DNA from: Nitrospirae bacterium GWF2_44_13
GTDB taxonomy: Bacteria > Nitrospirota > Thermodesulfovibrionia > Thermodesulfovibrionales > UBA1546
Reading direction: 5' to 3'
Assembly (NCBI GenBank): GCA_001805105.1
Contig: MHEE01000014.1
Span: forward strand, 1-64,000
Length of the DNA stretch: 64,000 nt
The position numbers and the translations under genes are program-made. Positions 1 through 10,594 of this stretch are shown here, in pieces. How positions within the stretch are numbered: position 1 is the stretch's first letter; every line of letters begins with the position of its first letter. The notes below the pieces were generated by a model. The model did no database searches and was not told the origin of the DNA. It was given only the letters and a program-made list of their open reading frames with translations.

Positions 1-96
1 AAAAAGGGCATACTTGAAGAGGGGCTGAACTTTATATCAAAACCTGCTTCACCTCATGAGTTTCTGAAGAGGATTAGGGAGGCAATAGATCAATGA
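1..96 (+). CDS. C-terminal end of a receiver-domain protein (partial)
   Basis: The window opens inside a reading frame of 31 codons ending in TGA at 94-96. The residues [19 protein letters not shown] look like the last strand and helix of a response-regulator receiver domain, with the conserved Lys-Pro pair. It is probably the tail of a hybrid sensor kinase or a response regulator. Its stop overlaps the next start (ATGA), so it is likely co-transcribed and translationally coupled with the HD-GYP regulator. The 5' part lies outside the window. Confidence 0.7.
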   Translation, partial: KKGILEEGLNFISKPASPHEFLKRIREAIDQ

Positions 97-1166
97 GCAA
101 AAAAAATGAAGGCTCTATACTCATTGTTGACGACGACCAATATGTCCTTGAATCTGTTTCAGCGCTGCTGAAAGAGTATGGATATTCCATTTCAACATGC
201 TCAAACGGCTGCGATGCTGTTGAGATGTTCCTTAAAAACAGCTTCGATGTTGTTTTAACAGATATAAAGATGCCTGTAATGACAGGGATTGAATTTCTTG
301 GAAAAATCCGTGAAACCAATAAAGATATTCCTGTACTCATGATGACTGCATACGCGGAAATAGATGCGGCAGTTGCAGCGATAAAAAACGGCGCATTTGA
401 TTTCATAATAAAACCGTATAAGCCGGAATATCTCATCCATTCCATAGAAAAGGCAATTAAGTATAGCGGCCTTCTGCAGATAGAGAAGAACTACAAGAAA
501 ATGCTTGAGGATACAGTCCAAACAAGGACAAAGGAACTTGCAGATGCGCTTGTTATAGTCAGAAACATGACCAGCGAGGTTATCAGGCGTCTGACAACAG
601 TGGCAGAATACAGAGATACCGACACCGGAGCCCATATCTCGCGGGTAGGACTTTATTCGAATAAGATTGCCGAGGCTCTGGATATGCCTATGGAGTTCAT
701 TGAGGCCATCACATTCACAAGTTCCATGCATGATATAGGCAAGATAGGAATCCCCGACAACATACTCTTAAAACCGGGGCCCCTTACGCCTGAGGAATTT
801 GAAATCATGAAGAAACATACGACAATAGGAGAAAAAGTGCTCGCAGGTTCAAGCTATCCAATGATAAAAACAGCCGCTTCTATCGCATTAAATCATCATG
901 AAAGATGGAATGGGAAAGGGTATCCGAGAGGTTTAAAGGGAGAAGCAATACCAATTGAGGGCAGGATTGTCATGCTTGTGGACCAGTATGACGCCCTCCG
1001 CACCAAAAGGCCGTATAAAAAAGGTTTTACGCATGAGGAAACATTCAAGATAATAACAGAGGGAGACGGCAGGACCATGCCCGAGCATTTTGACCCGAAG
1101 GTGTTAAAGGCATTCATTGAGATTGCGCCTGTGTTTGACGAAATATACGAAACCTTTAAGGACTAA
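93..1166 (+). CDS. Response regulator with HD-GYP domain (probable c-di-GMP phosphodiesterase)
   Basis: A receiver domain covers residues 8-123: acidic pocket DDD at 14-16, phospho-acceptor Asp57 in LTDIKMP, Lys107 in KPYKP. A coiled linker follows, then an HD-GYP domain from about 160, with HD at 213-214 (HDIGKIG), HHE at 268-270 and GYP at 276-278. HD-GYP proteins with intact signatures usually hydrolyse cyclic di-GMP. Phosphorylation by the kinase system whose last codons precede it probably controls activity. It overlaps the upstream gene by 4 bp. All key residues are present; the target process cannot be told from sequence. Confidence 0.92.
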   Translation: MSKKNEGSILIVDDDQYVLESVSALLKEYGYSISTCSNGCDAVEMFLKNSFDVVLTDIKMPVMTGIEFLGKIRETNKDIPVLMMTAYAEIDAAVAAIKNGAFDFIIKPYKPEYLIHSIEKAIKYSGLLQIEKNYKKMLEDTVQTRTKELADALVIVRNMTSEVIRRLTTVAEYRDTDTGAHISRVGLYSNKIAEALDMPMEFIEAITFTSSMHDIGKIGIPDNILLKPGPLTPEEFEIMKKHTTIGEKVLAGSSYPMIKTAASIALNHHERWNGKGYPRGLKGEAIPIEGRIVMLVDQYDALRTKRPYKKGFTHEETFKIITEGDGRTMPEHFDPKVLKAFIEIAPVFDEIYETFKD

Positions 1167-1213
1167 CTCCCCCTTAACCCCCTCTTAAATTAAGAGGGGG
1201 TTAAGGGGGAGTT
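1165..1213. terminator. Perfect 24-bp-arm palindrome shared by convergent genes
   Basis: Arms 1165-1188 and 1190-1213 are exact reverse complements around a single base. The runs CCCCCTTAACCCCCTC and its complement make up most of it. It overlaps the stop codons of both the HD-GYP gene and birA, so it probably acts as a bidirectional terminator. It has no long T tract on either side, so it may instead be a repeat element placed between convergent genes. Confidence 0.6.
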
Positions 1214-2198
1214 ATCTCAGCATAAACACATCGCCTGCGCTTATCTTCTTCAACCCGCCTGACGGCAGCCTTAATATCAGCATCCCCTCGTCATCTATAT
1301 CCTCTGCAATTCCCGAGAACGTATCTTTCCCTGAAACAACCTTAACCTTTCTTCCAAGAGTTGATGAAAGTTTTTTCCATTCGTTGATTAATTGAATTCT
1401 GCCTCCTTTAATCAACACCTTAAACCATCTTTCCAATTCATTCAGTATTGCGGCAATGATTAATGTCCTTGATATTTCCTGGGAATAACCTTTCTCTCTC
1501 AGTTCTTCCATTACCGATGCTGCAACAGCACGGACCTCAGGCGGAAACGCATCAAGGCTTGAATTAACATTTATACCGATACCGATAACAGCAAAAATAA
1601 TCCTGTCCTGATCGGATTTCATCTCTGTGAGTATGCCGCCTAATTTTCTTTCGGAAACCATCAGGTCATTGGGCCATTTTATCTTCACTTCAATGCCTGT
1701 TGAATTCCTTATTGCTCTGGCGCAGGATATTGCGCTCATTATTGTAAGAAGGGTCGCATCTTTAGGTTCAATCTCAGGCCTGACAATTACGCTCATATAA
1801 ATATTGCATTGTGGAAGCGAGAACCAAGTCCTTCCAAGCCTTCCCTTGCCTTTTAACTGCCTGTCTGCAATTACTACTGTTCCGTGTGTTCCGTGATGGC
1901 CTCCTTTTTCTGCAAGCTCCATCGCAAGCGTATTGGTAGAATCAAGGCTTTCATGAAAAATTATCTCTTTCCCGAAATCGCCTTTAACGAGAATTTTCAG
2001 CTCTTCAACTGAAAATTCAGGAGTTTTTATAAGTCTATAGCCCTTTGCCGTGGAACCCTCAATCTCATAGCCTCTCTCTCGCAATGCCTTTATCTTTTTC
2101 CAGATTGCTGCCCTTGTAATGCCGAGCCTCCTGCTCATCTCCTCGCCTGAGACAAAACCATCCTTTTCCTTAAACATCCTGATTATGCCTTCAAACAT
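1212..2198 (-). CDS. birA: Biotin-[acetyl-CoA-carboxylase] ligase / biotin repressor
   Basis: 328 residues. An N-terminal winged helix (about 1-60, SRRLGITRAAIWKKI) is followed by the ligase core: GKGRLGRTW at 117-125 for biotinyl-AMP binding, KWPNDLMV at 174-181, and a C-terminal SH3-like domain. It activates biotin with ATP and transfers it to AccB; the HTH suggests it also represses biotin genes. It starts one base after nth ends, so the two form an operon. bioF (10.6 kb) and accD (52.6 kb) in this window belong to the same pathway. Confidence 0.95.
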   Translation of the reverse strand: MFEGIIRMFKEKDGFVSGEEMSRRLGITRAAIWKKIKALRERGYEIEGSTAKGYRLIKTPEFSVEELKILVKGDFGKEIIFHESLDSTNTLAMELAEKGGHHGTHGTVVIADRQLKGKGRLGRTWFSLPQCNIYMSVIVRPEIEPKDATLLTIMSAISCARAIRNSTGIEVKIKWPNDLMVSERKLGGILTEMKSDQDRIIFAVIGIGINVNSSLDAFPPEVRAVAASVMEELREKGYSQEISRTLIIAAILNELERWFKVLIKGGRIQLINEWKKLSSTLGRKVKVVSGKDTFSGIAEDIDDEGMLILRLPSGGLKKISAGDVFMLR

Positions 2199-2834
2199 TT
2201 AGATTCTCTCCTTATCCTTCTCCGTCCATCCGCATTCATTATAAAGCACACAGGCGCCGCACCTCGGCTTTCTTGCCGCGCAGGTCTCTCTCCCGTGAAG
2301 TATCATGGCAAGATTAAATTTCGTCCATTTGTCCTGTGGTATCTGCTTCGTAAGTTCTCCCTCCACCTTATCAGGATTTTCGGAATGCGCGATGCCAAGC
2401 CTGTTGGAAACCCTCAACACATGGGTATCAACGGCAATAGCCTGCTTTCCGAAAGCGCTTCCCAGGATAACATTGGCTGTTTTCCTTCCGACTCCGGGAA
2501 GTGTTGTAAGCTCTTCAATGGTTGACGGCACTCTGCCGTTAAATTCCTTTATAAGTTTTTGGCAGCAGCCTATAATCATCTTAGCCTTGTTTCTATAAAA
2601 TCCTGCCGGCCGTATCTCATTCTCAAAAGCCTTCAGGTCAGCGGCAGCATAATTTTTCACGTTTTTATATTTTTTGAAAAGCGTCTTCGTAACTTCGTTC
2701 ACCCTTACGTCAGTGCATTGCGCCGAGAGAATAGTTGCAACGAGAAGTTCAAGAGGATTCGAGAAATTGAGGGCAATCCCCGGGTTGGGATATTTCTTCA
2801 GCAAAAGGGTTGTTATTTTTTTAGCGTCAGGCAT
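2199..2834 (-). CDS. nth: Endonuclease III (DNA glycosylase/AP lyase)
   Basis: 211 residues, the usual family length. The helix-hairpin-helix LPGVGRKTANVIL carries the catalytic Lys118, and the active-site Asp136 lies in AVDTHVLR. Four cysteines (185, 192, 195, 201; spacing 6-2-5) form the [4Fe-4S] site. It removes oxidised pyrimidines and cleaves the abasic site in base excision repair. It sits directly upstream of birA and 5 bp after the metallo-hydrolase gene on the same strand. Confidence 0.96.
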   Translation of the reverse strand: MPDAKKITTLLLKKYPNPGIALNFSNPLELLVATILSAQCTDVRVNEVTKTLFKKYKNVKNYAAADLKAFENEIRPAGFYRNKAKMIIGCCQKLIKEFNGRVPSTIEELTTLPGVGRKTANVILGSAFGKQAIAVDTHVLRVSNRLGIAHSENPDKVEGELTKQIPQDKWTKFNLAMILHGRETCAARKPRCGACVLYNECGWTEKDKERI

Positions 2835-2839
2835 TGTTG

Positions 2840-3538
2840 CTATTCTTCCTGCATTATCACAGCTTCAACCTTCCCTTTAAGCCCGTCTGCAAACCTCTTT
2901 GCATCGTTCTTGTCTCCGACTATTGAACCGTAATGCATCGGGATTGCAATCTTGGGCTTTATGTCTAACGCTGCCCTTACAGCCTCATCAGCAGTCATTA
3001 CATAGGTTCCCGAAACCGGAAGGAGCGCAATATCGCATTTGTAGTTCTTCATCTCAGGAATATGGTCGGTATCCCCGGCTATATAAATCCGCTGTCCCTT
3101 TACCTTAAATATATACCCTGCCCATCCTCTTTCTTTTACATGAAACTGTTTGTTTGTGTTATAAGACGGTACTGCCTCAATCTCAATGCCCTCAACATTA
3201 ATCTTATCGCCGGGCTTAACAATCTTTATTTTTCCTGAGAGCTTCTTTGCACAGTCCGCTACTGTTACAACCACAGTCTTGGCATTCTGAATCTTCTTTA
3301 CATCCTCGGGCGAGCAATGGTCATAGTGCTCATGCGTAATCAGGATGATATCTGCATTATCTTTCTTCTTGATCTTGAAAGGATCAGTATAGATTACCTT
3401 CTCTCCTGTAATCTTAAATGTATCGTGCCCGAGCCAGTGAATATCTTTCAGCATACCCCTCACCTCCTTAACTTCTGCATTTACAGCAAAAGGGATTAAG
3501 AACAAAAAACCTAAAAAAATAAAAGCTGCCTTCCGCAT
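2840..3538 (-). CDS. Exported metallo-beta-lactamase-fold hydrolase (UlaG/YtkL-like)
   Basis: 232 residues with a clear signal peptide (MRKAAFIFLGFLFLIPFAVNA). The metal-binding motif THEHYDH gives His69, His71, Asp73 and His74; later GDTDHIP and MHYGS supply further ligands. The domain resembles the UlaG-like MBL group rather than true beta-lactamases. Substrate unknown; predicted periplasmic. A strong GAGGAG Shine-Dalgarno precedes the start. It is first in a probable MBL-nth-birA operon. Confidence 0.85.
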   Translation of the reverse strand: MRKAAFIFLGFLFLIPFAVNAEVKEVRGMLKDIHWLGHDTFKITGEKVIYTDPFKIKKKDNADIILITHEHYDHCSPEDVKKIQNAKTVVVTVADCAKKLSGKIKIVKPGDKINVEGIEIEAVPSYNTNKQFHVKERGWAGYIFKVKGQRIYIAGDTDHIPEMKNYKCDIALLPVSGTYVMTADEAVRAALDIKPKIAIPMHYGSIVGDKNDAKRFADGLKGKVEAVIMQEE

Positions 3539-3662
3539 GTCTCCTCCTCATATTTATAAAACAGGATAAACCGGCTTCCTGTGAAAATTATATCACAATT
3601 ATTCCTTCATCAGGGAAAATAACAATGGCATCAATATGCCGGTTTCTGTTAATTTATTAATC

Positions 3663-4463
3663 ATGAAATACACTCAAATCACAAGCGCCTCAAATCCCAA
3701 AATCAAAGAAGCGCTGGATATTAAAAACAAACGAAGCAAATACAAACACGCCGCATTTATTATTGAAGGCACGCATCTTGTAGAGACGGCGCTGGCGTCA
3801 GGCAATAAAATAAACACGGCCTTCTTCACGGATTTATTCAGGGCAAAAAAAGACGGGCAGAAGATATTAAGAGAGATTGGAAAAAAGACAGATGAGATAT
3901 TTGAGGTTACAGAACAGATAATGCACAAACTCGCTGATACAGAGACGCCTCAGGGGATTATCGCAACAGCATCTTATGCCGGAAAAAACCTTGAAGAAAT
4001 TAGATTCAAATTGGTTCCATTAATTGTGGCAGTTGACGGAGTTCAGGAGCCGGGGAATTTAGGGACAATAATAAGGACTTCTGATGCCGCAGGCGCAGAT
4101 GCAGTGGTAATCCTCAAAGGCACATGTGATGTCTTCATGCAGAAAACAATAAGGGCCACTGCCGGAAGCATATTCAACATCCCGATAATTTATACCGGCA
4201 CTGATAAATTCCTTGAATGGCTGACGCTAAACGGCATAATGCTCATTGCAACTGCGCTTGATTCAGGCAAATCAATCTTTGATGCAGGACTGAAAAACCC
4301 AATTGCCTTTGTATTCGGCAATGAGGCGCATGGCGTGAGCAGTGAGATTAAGAGAAAAACTGATTTGATTTTAAAGATTCCAATCTTTGGAAAAGCCGAA
4401 AGCCTTAATGTCTCAGCATCCGTAGCGGTATGTCTTTATGAAACTGTAAGACAGCGTCTTTAA
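3663..4463 (+). CDS. TrmH/SpoU-family RNA 2'-O-methyltransferase
   Basis: The N-terminal substrate-binding domain (ITSASNPKIKEAL, FIIEGTHLVETAL) precedes the SPOUT catalytic domain with motif 1 (EPGNLGTIIRTSDAAGAD), motif 2 (FVFGNEAHGVS) and motif 3 (IPIFGKAESLNVSASVAV). It probably methylates a ribose in 23S rRNA using SAM, like RlmB/TsnR-type enzymes; the exact target is not decided. The ATG at 3663 starts the family-like sequence MKYTQITSASNPK. An in-frame ATG at 3636 would add nine residues; neither has a clear Shine-Dalgarno. It converges on atpC, with adjacent stop codons. Confidence 0.9.
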   Translation: MKYTQITSASNPKIKEALDIKNKRSKYKHAAFIIEGTHLVETALASGNKINTAFFTDLFRAKKDGQKILREIGKKTDEIFEVTEQIMHKLADTETPQGIIATASYAGKNLEEIRFKLVPLIVAVDGVQEPGNLGTIIRTSDAAGADAVVILKGTCDVFMQKTIRATAGSIFNIPIIYTGTDKFLEWLTLNGIMLIATALDSGKSIFDAGLKNPIAFVFGNEAHGVSSEIKRKTDLILKIPIFGKAESLNVSASVAVCLYETVRQRL

Positions 4464-4874
4464 CTACTTCGGTATTTTCAGTTGTGCTACCTGAATCCTT
4501 GTGGCCGCCCTTTCAAGTGATGCCTCAGCGCGGTGAAAATCTATGTCTTCTGCCTTCTTGAGCCTGTCTTCTGCCCTCTTAAATGCAGCCCTTGACCTCT
4601 CAACATCAATATCTTCAGCCCTCTCTGCACTGTCAGCAAGAATCAGAACTTTGTCAGCCCCTATCTCTGCATATCCCCAATTAACAAAGAAGATTACAGG
4701 TCCCTTCCCTGTCTTGCATGTGAGCATCCCTATCTTGAGCGTTGTTACATAAGGTGCATGCCCCTGAAGCACGCAGAATTCTCCCTCGCTTCCGTTAGCA
4801 GTAACCTCATCAACCTCTTCGCTGTATATCAGGCCGTGAGGTGTGACTATCTCCAGCAATATCTTATTTTCCAC
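4464..4874 (-). CDS. atpC: ATP synthase F1 epsilon subunit
   Basis: 136 residues. The beta-sandwich N-terminal half (ILLEIVTPHGLIYSEEVDEV, GSEGEFCVLQGHAPYVT) is followed by a helical hairpin rich in Ala, Glu and Lys. It is part of the rotary stalk and modulates ATP hydrolysis. Last gene of the operon b'-b-delta-alpha-gamma-beta-epsilon; the gap to atpD holds a heptamer repeat array. Confidence 0.96.
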   Translation of the reverse strand: MENKILLEIVTPHGLIYSEEVDEVTANGSEGEFCVLQGHAPYVTTLKIGMLTCKTGKGPVIFFVNWGYAEIGADKVLILADSAERAEDIDVERSRAAFKRAEDRLKKAEDIDFHRAEASLERAATRIQVAQLKIPK

Positions 4875-4888
4875 TTTTTTTATTCCTT

Positions 4889-4920
4889 AACTTTTAATTT
4901 TGAACTTCTAACTTCTAACC
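4889..4920. repeat. Heptamer array between atpD and atpC
   Basis: Successive 7-bp units AACTTTT, AATTTTG, AACTTCT, AACTTCT, then AACC. It fills most of the 53-bp gap between the stop of atpD and the start of atpC. Confidence 0.75.
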
Positions 4921-4927
4921 TTATTTT

Positions 4928-6405
<1,478 letters not shown>

Positions 6406-6422
6406 GAATTTGTTTTTCCATA

Positions 6423-6457
6423 ATTTTGCATTTTGCTTTTTAAATTTTGCATTATCC
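6423..6457. repeat. Heptamer array, atpG-atpD gap (B)
   Basis: Five 7-bp units with a different sequence from the neighbouring array: ATTTTGC, ATTTTGC, TTTTTAA, ATTTTGC, ATTATCC. Its last units run into the stop codon of atpG. Confidence 0.8.
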
Positions 6458-7321
6458 TTTCAGCGCCTCAACGCCGCCGACTATATCCATAAGTTCCCTG
6501 GTGATTGACGCCTGTCTTGCCTTATTAAACTGGAGAGTCAGGCTGTTTATCATATCATTGGCAGCCTTTGTCGCATTCTCCATGGCAGACATCCTTGCAG
6601 CCTCTTCCGATGCCTGTGATTCAAGCAATGCCCTAAATACCTGTATCTCAACATTCTTAGGAAGCAGGTTATTGAATATATCTTCCTTTGAAGGCTCATA
6701 TATGAAATTAAAAACCGGCAGCGTTTCCGCAGCTGCCTCTATTGACGCCAATGGGAGAAGCCTTGTGACAACAACCTTTTGCGCGGCAACTGATTTAAAC
6801 TCATTGTATGCAAGAATGATTTCATCGGTGGCCTCATTGGTATAGCGTTCGATAATATCCGTTGCTATTTCCTGGGCATTCGCATATGAAATTCTCCCTG
6901 AAATGCCTGTCCAGCTTTTTTTCAGAGGGACATTTCTCCTCTTGAAATAGTCAGCAGCCTTTCTTCCGATAGCGCTTACATTAACTTCAAATCCCTCTTT
7001 CTGCAGATGCGATATGTGTTTTGAAGCAGCCCTCAGTATATTAGAATTAAAGGCGCCGCAGAGCCCCCTGTCGCTTGTAAGAACAATGATATCCACCTTC
7101 TGCCTTGGCCTTACCGCAAGGAGCGGATGTATCTCGCTCTCCGCGCCGCCTGCAAGGCTTGAAAGCACGCTGTTCATTCTGTCGGCATACGGCCTCAGCT
7201 CAAACATCCGCTGCTGCGCCTTTCTGAACTTGGAAGCAGCGACCATCTTCATAGCCTTTGTTATCTTGCTGGTGCTGTGAACAGCCTTTATCCTGCGTTT
7301 TATATCTCTAAGTGTAGGCAT
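6452..7321 (-). CDS. atpG: ATP synthase F1 gamma subunit
   Basis: 289 residues. The N-terminal helix (MPTLRDIKRRIKAVHSTSKI) and the C-terminal helix (ENATKAANDMINSLTLQFNK) form the central coiled-coil shaft. The Rossmann-like middle part contains LTSDRGLCGAFNSN. It is the rotor linking F1 to the c-ring. Its start is immediately after the atpA stop. Confidence 0.97.
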   Translation of the reverse strand: MPTLRDIKRRIKAVHSTSKITKAMKMVAASKFRKAQQRMFELRPYADRMNSVLSSLAGGAESEIHPLLAVRPRQKVDIIVLTSDRGLCGAFNSNILRAASKHISHLQKEGFEVNVSAIGRKAADYFKRRNVPLKKSWTGISGRISYANAQEIATDIIERYTNEATDEIILAYNEFKSVAAQKVVVTRLLPLASIEAAAETLPVFNFIYEPSKEDIFNNLLPKNVEIQVFRALLESQASEEAARMSAMENATKAANDMINSLTLQFNKARQASITRELMDIVGGVEALKG

Positions 7322-8830
7322 TTATGCCTGAAATCCTTTCTTGAAATCTTCAACAGCTGATATTAGTTTTGCCTTGAGGGCATCATCAATCGCCTTCTTT
7401 TCTCCAAGCTCCTTCTTGATGTCCGCCTTGCGGTCATTTATATAGCGCAGGAACTCCTGCTCAAACTTCTTGACTGATTCCACTGGAATATCATCAATGA
7501 ATCCCTGTGTCGCGGCAAAAAGAACCAGAACCTGATCTATCATTGTCATAGGCACAAACTGGTCCTGCTTCAGAAGTTCTACCATCCTTTTGCCTCTCTC
7601 TATCTGTGCCAGGGTTGTCTTGTCAAGGTCGCTTCCGAACTGCGCAAATGCGGCAAGCTCCCTGAACTGCGCAAGGTCCAGCCTGAGTGTGCCTGCGACC
7701 TGCTTCATTGCCTTTGTCTGCGCGGCGCCGCCGACACGGCTTACTGAGAGGCCTACATTAACGGCAGGCCTTATGCCTGCATAGAAAAGTTCAGGTTCAA
7801 GATATATCTGTCCGTCTGTGATAGAGATAACATTTGTCGGAATATAACCTGAAACGTCGCCTGCCTGTGTTTCTATTATAGGAAGCGCTGTCAGCGAACC
7901 GCCTCCGAGTTCTTTAGAAAGTTTAGCAGCCCTTTCAAGAAGCCTTGAATGCAGATAGAAAACATCTCCCGGGAATGCCTCACGTCCGGGCGGCCGCCTG
8001 AGAAGCAGCGATAACTGCCTATACGCTGTAGCCTGTTTGCTGAGGTCATCGTATATTATCAAAGCGTGTTTGCCGCTATCCCTGAAATACTCGCCTATTG
8101 AGCATCCTGTGTATGGAGCAATGTACTGCAATGGCGCGGGCTCGCTTGCTGTTGCTGAAACTATGATTGTGTGCTCCATTGCGCCGTTTTCTTCCAGAGT
8201 CTTCATAACACGCGCTACATTTGAACGCTTCTGTCCGACCGCAACATATATGCATGTAACATCTCCGCCCTTCTGATTTATGATTGCATCTATTGCTATT
8301 GCCGTCTTTCCTGTCTGTCTGTCGCCGATGATAAGCTCTCTCTGTCCTCTTCCGACAGGTATCATGGAATCTATTGCCTTAAGTCCTGTCTGCATAGGTT
8401 CGGAAACAGGCTGCCTGTCAACAATGCCCGGGGCAACAACATCAACTATCCTGAAATCTTTTGTATTAATGGGGCCCTTTCCGTCAATCGGCTGACCGAT
8501 AGCGTTGACAACCCTGCCTCTCATCGCTTCACCCACAGGCACGGACATAATCCTGCCTGTGCGTTTAACAATATCGCCTTCATGAATAAACGAGTCCTCT
8601 CCGAAGAGAACCGCGCCCACAGTATCTTCTTCAAGGTTGAGGGCCATTCCCATAATATTATTCGGGAATTCAAGAAGCTCCGAAGACATGCATTTGTCAA
8701 GCCCGTAAACCCTCGCTATACCGTCGCCAACTGAGACGACAGTTCCAATCTCGCTGACATCAACCTTCTTTTCAAAGTCTGTTATCTGTTTTCTTAGAAG
8801 TTCACTTATCTCATCAACCTTAATTTCCAT
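7322..8830 (-). CDS. atpA: ATP synthase F1 alpha subunit
   Basis: 502 residues. Walker A GDRQTGKT at 169-176, the segment [20 protein letters not shown] and the Arg-finger region [14 protein letters not shown] are intact. It is the regulatory nucleotide-binding subunit of the hexamer. It lies between delta (4 bp upstream) and gamma in the conserved order. Confidence 0.98.
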   Translation of the reverse strand: MEIKVDEISELLRKQITDFEKKVDVSEIGTVVSVGDGIARVYGLDKCMSSELLEFPNNIMGMALNLEEDTVGAVLFGEDSFIHEGDIVKRTGRIMSVPVGEAMRGRVVNAIGQPIDGKGPINTKDFRIVDVVAPGIVDRQPVSEPMQTGLKAIDSMIPVGRGQRELIIGDRQTGKTAIAIDAIINQKGGDVTCIYVAVGQKRSNVARVMKTLEENGAMEHTIIVSATASEPAPLQYIAPYTGCSIGEYFRDSGKHALIIYDDLSKQATAYRQLSLLLRRPPGREAFPGDVFYLHSRLLERAAKLSKELGGGSLTALPIIETQAGDVSGYIPTNVISITDGQIYLEPELFYAGIRPAVNVGLSVSRVGGAAQTKAMKQVAGTLRLDLAQFRELAAFAQFGSDLDKTTLAQIERGKRMVELLKQDQFVPMTMIDQVLVLFAATQGFIDDIPVESVKKFEQEFLRYINDRKADIKKELGEKKAIDDALKAKLISAVEDFKKGFQA

Positions 8831-8834
8831 TCTC

Positions 8835-9374
8835 TCACCCCTTTATAAGCTCATCTTTTAAAAGCCTCAATTGGCCTTTTATACTTGTGTCATACATTGT
8901 ACTTCCTACTTTTACAAGGATTCCTCCAAGCAAAGCAGGCTCCATAACCACTTCTATATCCACATCCCTCTCCGTCAATTTCTTTAATGAACGCTTAAGC
9001 CTCTCCTCATAATCTTTGTTTATCTCAATAGGAGTTAAAACAACGGCCTTTGCGCGCTTTTTCTTTTCAAGATAAATGGCGGCGGCTATCTTAATTATTT
9101 CAGGCAGAGCAGCAATTATCCTGAACTCTGAAAGATGCATTATGAATCTGACGACCTTTTCAGAAAGCCCTGCGCTCTCTGCCATCTGTTTCAATGCCTT
9201 CTCCCTGTCAGGCTGAGAAAATGCCGGGTTTAACAGAAAGCTCCTGAAATCTCTGCTCTTCAGCATAAGGTTTTCTATCACCGCAAGCTCAGCCAGCGCC
9301 TGAGGCACACCATCAATGCCTACAACATTTATAAGAGTCTTTGCGTATTTTTTAGCTTCTTTTGCCGGCTTCAA
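8835..9374 (-). CDS. atpH: ATP synthase F1 delta subunit
   Basis: 179 residues with the OSCP/delta pattern: helical N-terminal domain ([12 protein letters not shown]), [15 protein letters not shown], and the C-terminal segment [25 protein letters not shown]. It connects the top of F1 to the b/b' stator. It overlaps atpF by 4 bp (ATGA). Confidence 0.96.
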   Translation of the reverse strand: MKPAKEAKKYAKTLINVVGIDGVPQALAELAVIENLMLKSRDFRSFLLNPAFSQPDREKALKQMAESAGLSEKVVRFIMHLSEFRIIAALPEIIKIAAAIYLEKKKRAKAVVLTPIEINKDYEERLKRSLKKLTERDVDIEVVMEPALLGGILVKVGSTMYDTSIKGQLRLLKDELIKG

Positions 9375-10012
9375 TTTTTGCCTTCTATCTTTGCTAAAGA
9401 TTCCTCAAGCAGTTTAAGCTGCTCTTCTTCAGTAAGTTTTTCTTTAAGTTTTTTCTCTGCAAGTTCTATTGCAATGGCAGATGCCTCTTCCATTATTGTT
9501 TCCTTAGCCCTTTTAACCTCGTAAGCTATATTAGTCCTTGCCTGCTCAAGTATTTTTTCTTTCATCCTGCTGCCTTCTTCGATAAGCCGCGCTTTCTCCT
9601 TTTCTCCCGACTCTTTCGCTGATGAAACAATCTCCCCTATCTCTCTGTCCCTTGCCTTAAGCCTTTCTTCAACCTCTGCGAGGGCTTTCTGCGCCAGTTC
9701 CCTTGCCTGTTGTGCCTCTTTGAGAGTTTTTTCTATAAGCTCTGTTCTCTGTTTCAAAAAAGACTGCAACGGCTTTTTACCAAACTTATATAAAACAAAA
9801 AATAAAATTCCAAAATTTATAATCTTCCAGAGATAGTCCTTAGCTATCGCTCCTGCGCTTCCTTCTTCCCCGCCTCCGCTTGCGAAAGTAAAAGAAGCCG
9901 AAAGTAAAAAACAAATAACAACCAGAACAAATGATGCATGATGCACGATGCACGATGCATGATTCTTTTTATCCTGTATCCTGTATCTTGTATCTTGTAT
10001 CGTGGTTTTCAT
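9371..10012 (-). CDS. atpF: ATP synthase F0 subunit b with repeat-derived N-terminus
   Basis: 213 residues, longer than the usual 150-170. Residues 30-45 are a signal-peptide-like hydrophobic stretch, followed by a Gly/Glu linker, the membrane helix (LWKIINFGILFFVLYKFG) and a long charged coiled coil. Residues 4-27 are encoded by two heptamer repeat arrays (9933-10001). The start is fixed by the ATGA overlap with the b' gene and by the lack of a later ATG, so the repeats appear to be truly translated. Function: peripheral stator stalk. Confidence 0.92.
   Translation of the reverse strand: MKTTIQDTRYRIQDKKNHASCIVHHASFVLVVICFLLSASFTFASGGGEEGSAGAIAKDYLWKIINFGILFFVLYKFGKKPLQSFLKQRTELIEKTLKEAQQARELAQKALAEVEERLKARDREIGEIVSSAKESGEKEKARLIEEGSRMKEKILEQARTNIAYEVKRAKETIMEEASAIAIELAEKKLKEKLTEEEQLKLLEESLAKIEGKN
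9933..9967. repeat. Heptamer array inside atpF (unit GATGCAT)
   Basis: Units GATGCAT, GATGCAC, GATGCAC, GATGCAT, GATTCTT. It lies in frame within the first 30 codons of atpF. Confidence 0.9.
9967..10001. repeat. Heptamer array inside atpF (unit CTGTATC)
   Basis: Units TTTTATC, CTGTATC, CTGTATC, TTGTATC, TTGTATC. Directly adjacent to the GATGCAT array but with a different unit; together they span 69 nt, exactly 23 codons. Confidence 0.9.
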
Positions 10013-10428
10013 GCCTTTAACAGCTTCCTTACGATTTCATCCGAGAATTTATCCACATCAGCCCGTAAGGCCTGTCTTGCCTTTTCAGCCTCTACCCTCA
10101 GTTCTGTTCTCGCCTTCTGAAGCATTCCTGACGCCTCAGCCTCGGCGACTGAGAAGAGTTCCCTTTGCTTATTTCCGCCCTCTGCCCTGAGGGTTTCAAA
10201 CGCCTCTTTCGCCTTGTCTCTGGCGTCAGCTAAATCTTTATTCAGCCTCGCAAGAGCATCGTCTCTTTTCTGAGACATATCCTTTGCGGAATTGAGCGCT
10301 CCGCCTATGTTGTTTTCCCTTTCTTTAAAAAGCTGAAGAAGAGGCTTGAAAAGAATTTTATTCAGTATATAGAGCAACCCAAGAAAGTTTATGAGGAGGA
10401 CAAAAAACCATTTATTCAGTTCTAACAT
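10009..10428 (-). CDS. atpF: ATP synthase F0 subunit b' (second b-type subunit)
   Basis: 139 residues. One N-terminal membrane helix (WFFVLLINFLGLLYILNKI) is followed by a charged coiled coil of about 110 residues. Two different b-type subunits in tandem indicate a heterodimeric b/b' stator, as in photosynthetic bacteria and several delta-proteobacterial and Nitrospirota lineages. It is first in the operon; no a or c subunit genes lie upstream, so atpB and atpE must be elsewhere. Confidence 0.92.
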   Translation of the reverse strand: MLELNKWFFVLLINFLGLLYILNKILFKPLLQLFKERENNIGGALNSAKDMSQKRDDALARLNKDLADARDKAKEAFETLRAEGGNKQRELFSVAEAEASGMLQKARTELRVEAEKARQALRADVDKFSDEIVRKLLKA

Positions 10429-10487
10429 TGCTCCACCCTGTTTTTATTGATAAGATTTTTTTGACAATCAAAAGTGAAAACGATGAA

Positions 10488-10516
10488 ATTTATCACATAT
10501 TTTTTTCCTTTGTCAA
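10488..10516 (-). promoter_or_regulatory. Candidate sigma70 promoter of the atp operon
   Basis: On the minus strand TTGACA (10516-10511), a 17-nt spacer and ATAAAT (10493-10488) precede the b' start by about 60 nt. The -35 is perfect and the -10 is weak. Confidence 0.45.
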
Positions 10517-10581
10517 GGAAAAGGCTTAGAACTCAGGAAGAATTTTTTAAATCGTTTTATAAGTTTTCCTAATTTGTGAGG

Positions 10582-10587
10582 TATAAT
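10582..10587 (+). promoter_or_regulatory. -10 hexamer of bioF, leaderless arrangement
   Basis: A perfect TATAAT lies 7 nt before the bioF ATG, which would put the transcript start at or next to the start codon. No good -35 or Shine-Dalgarno is visible. Confidence 0.45.
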
Positions 10588-10594
10588 AGCAGAA

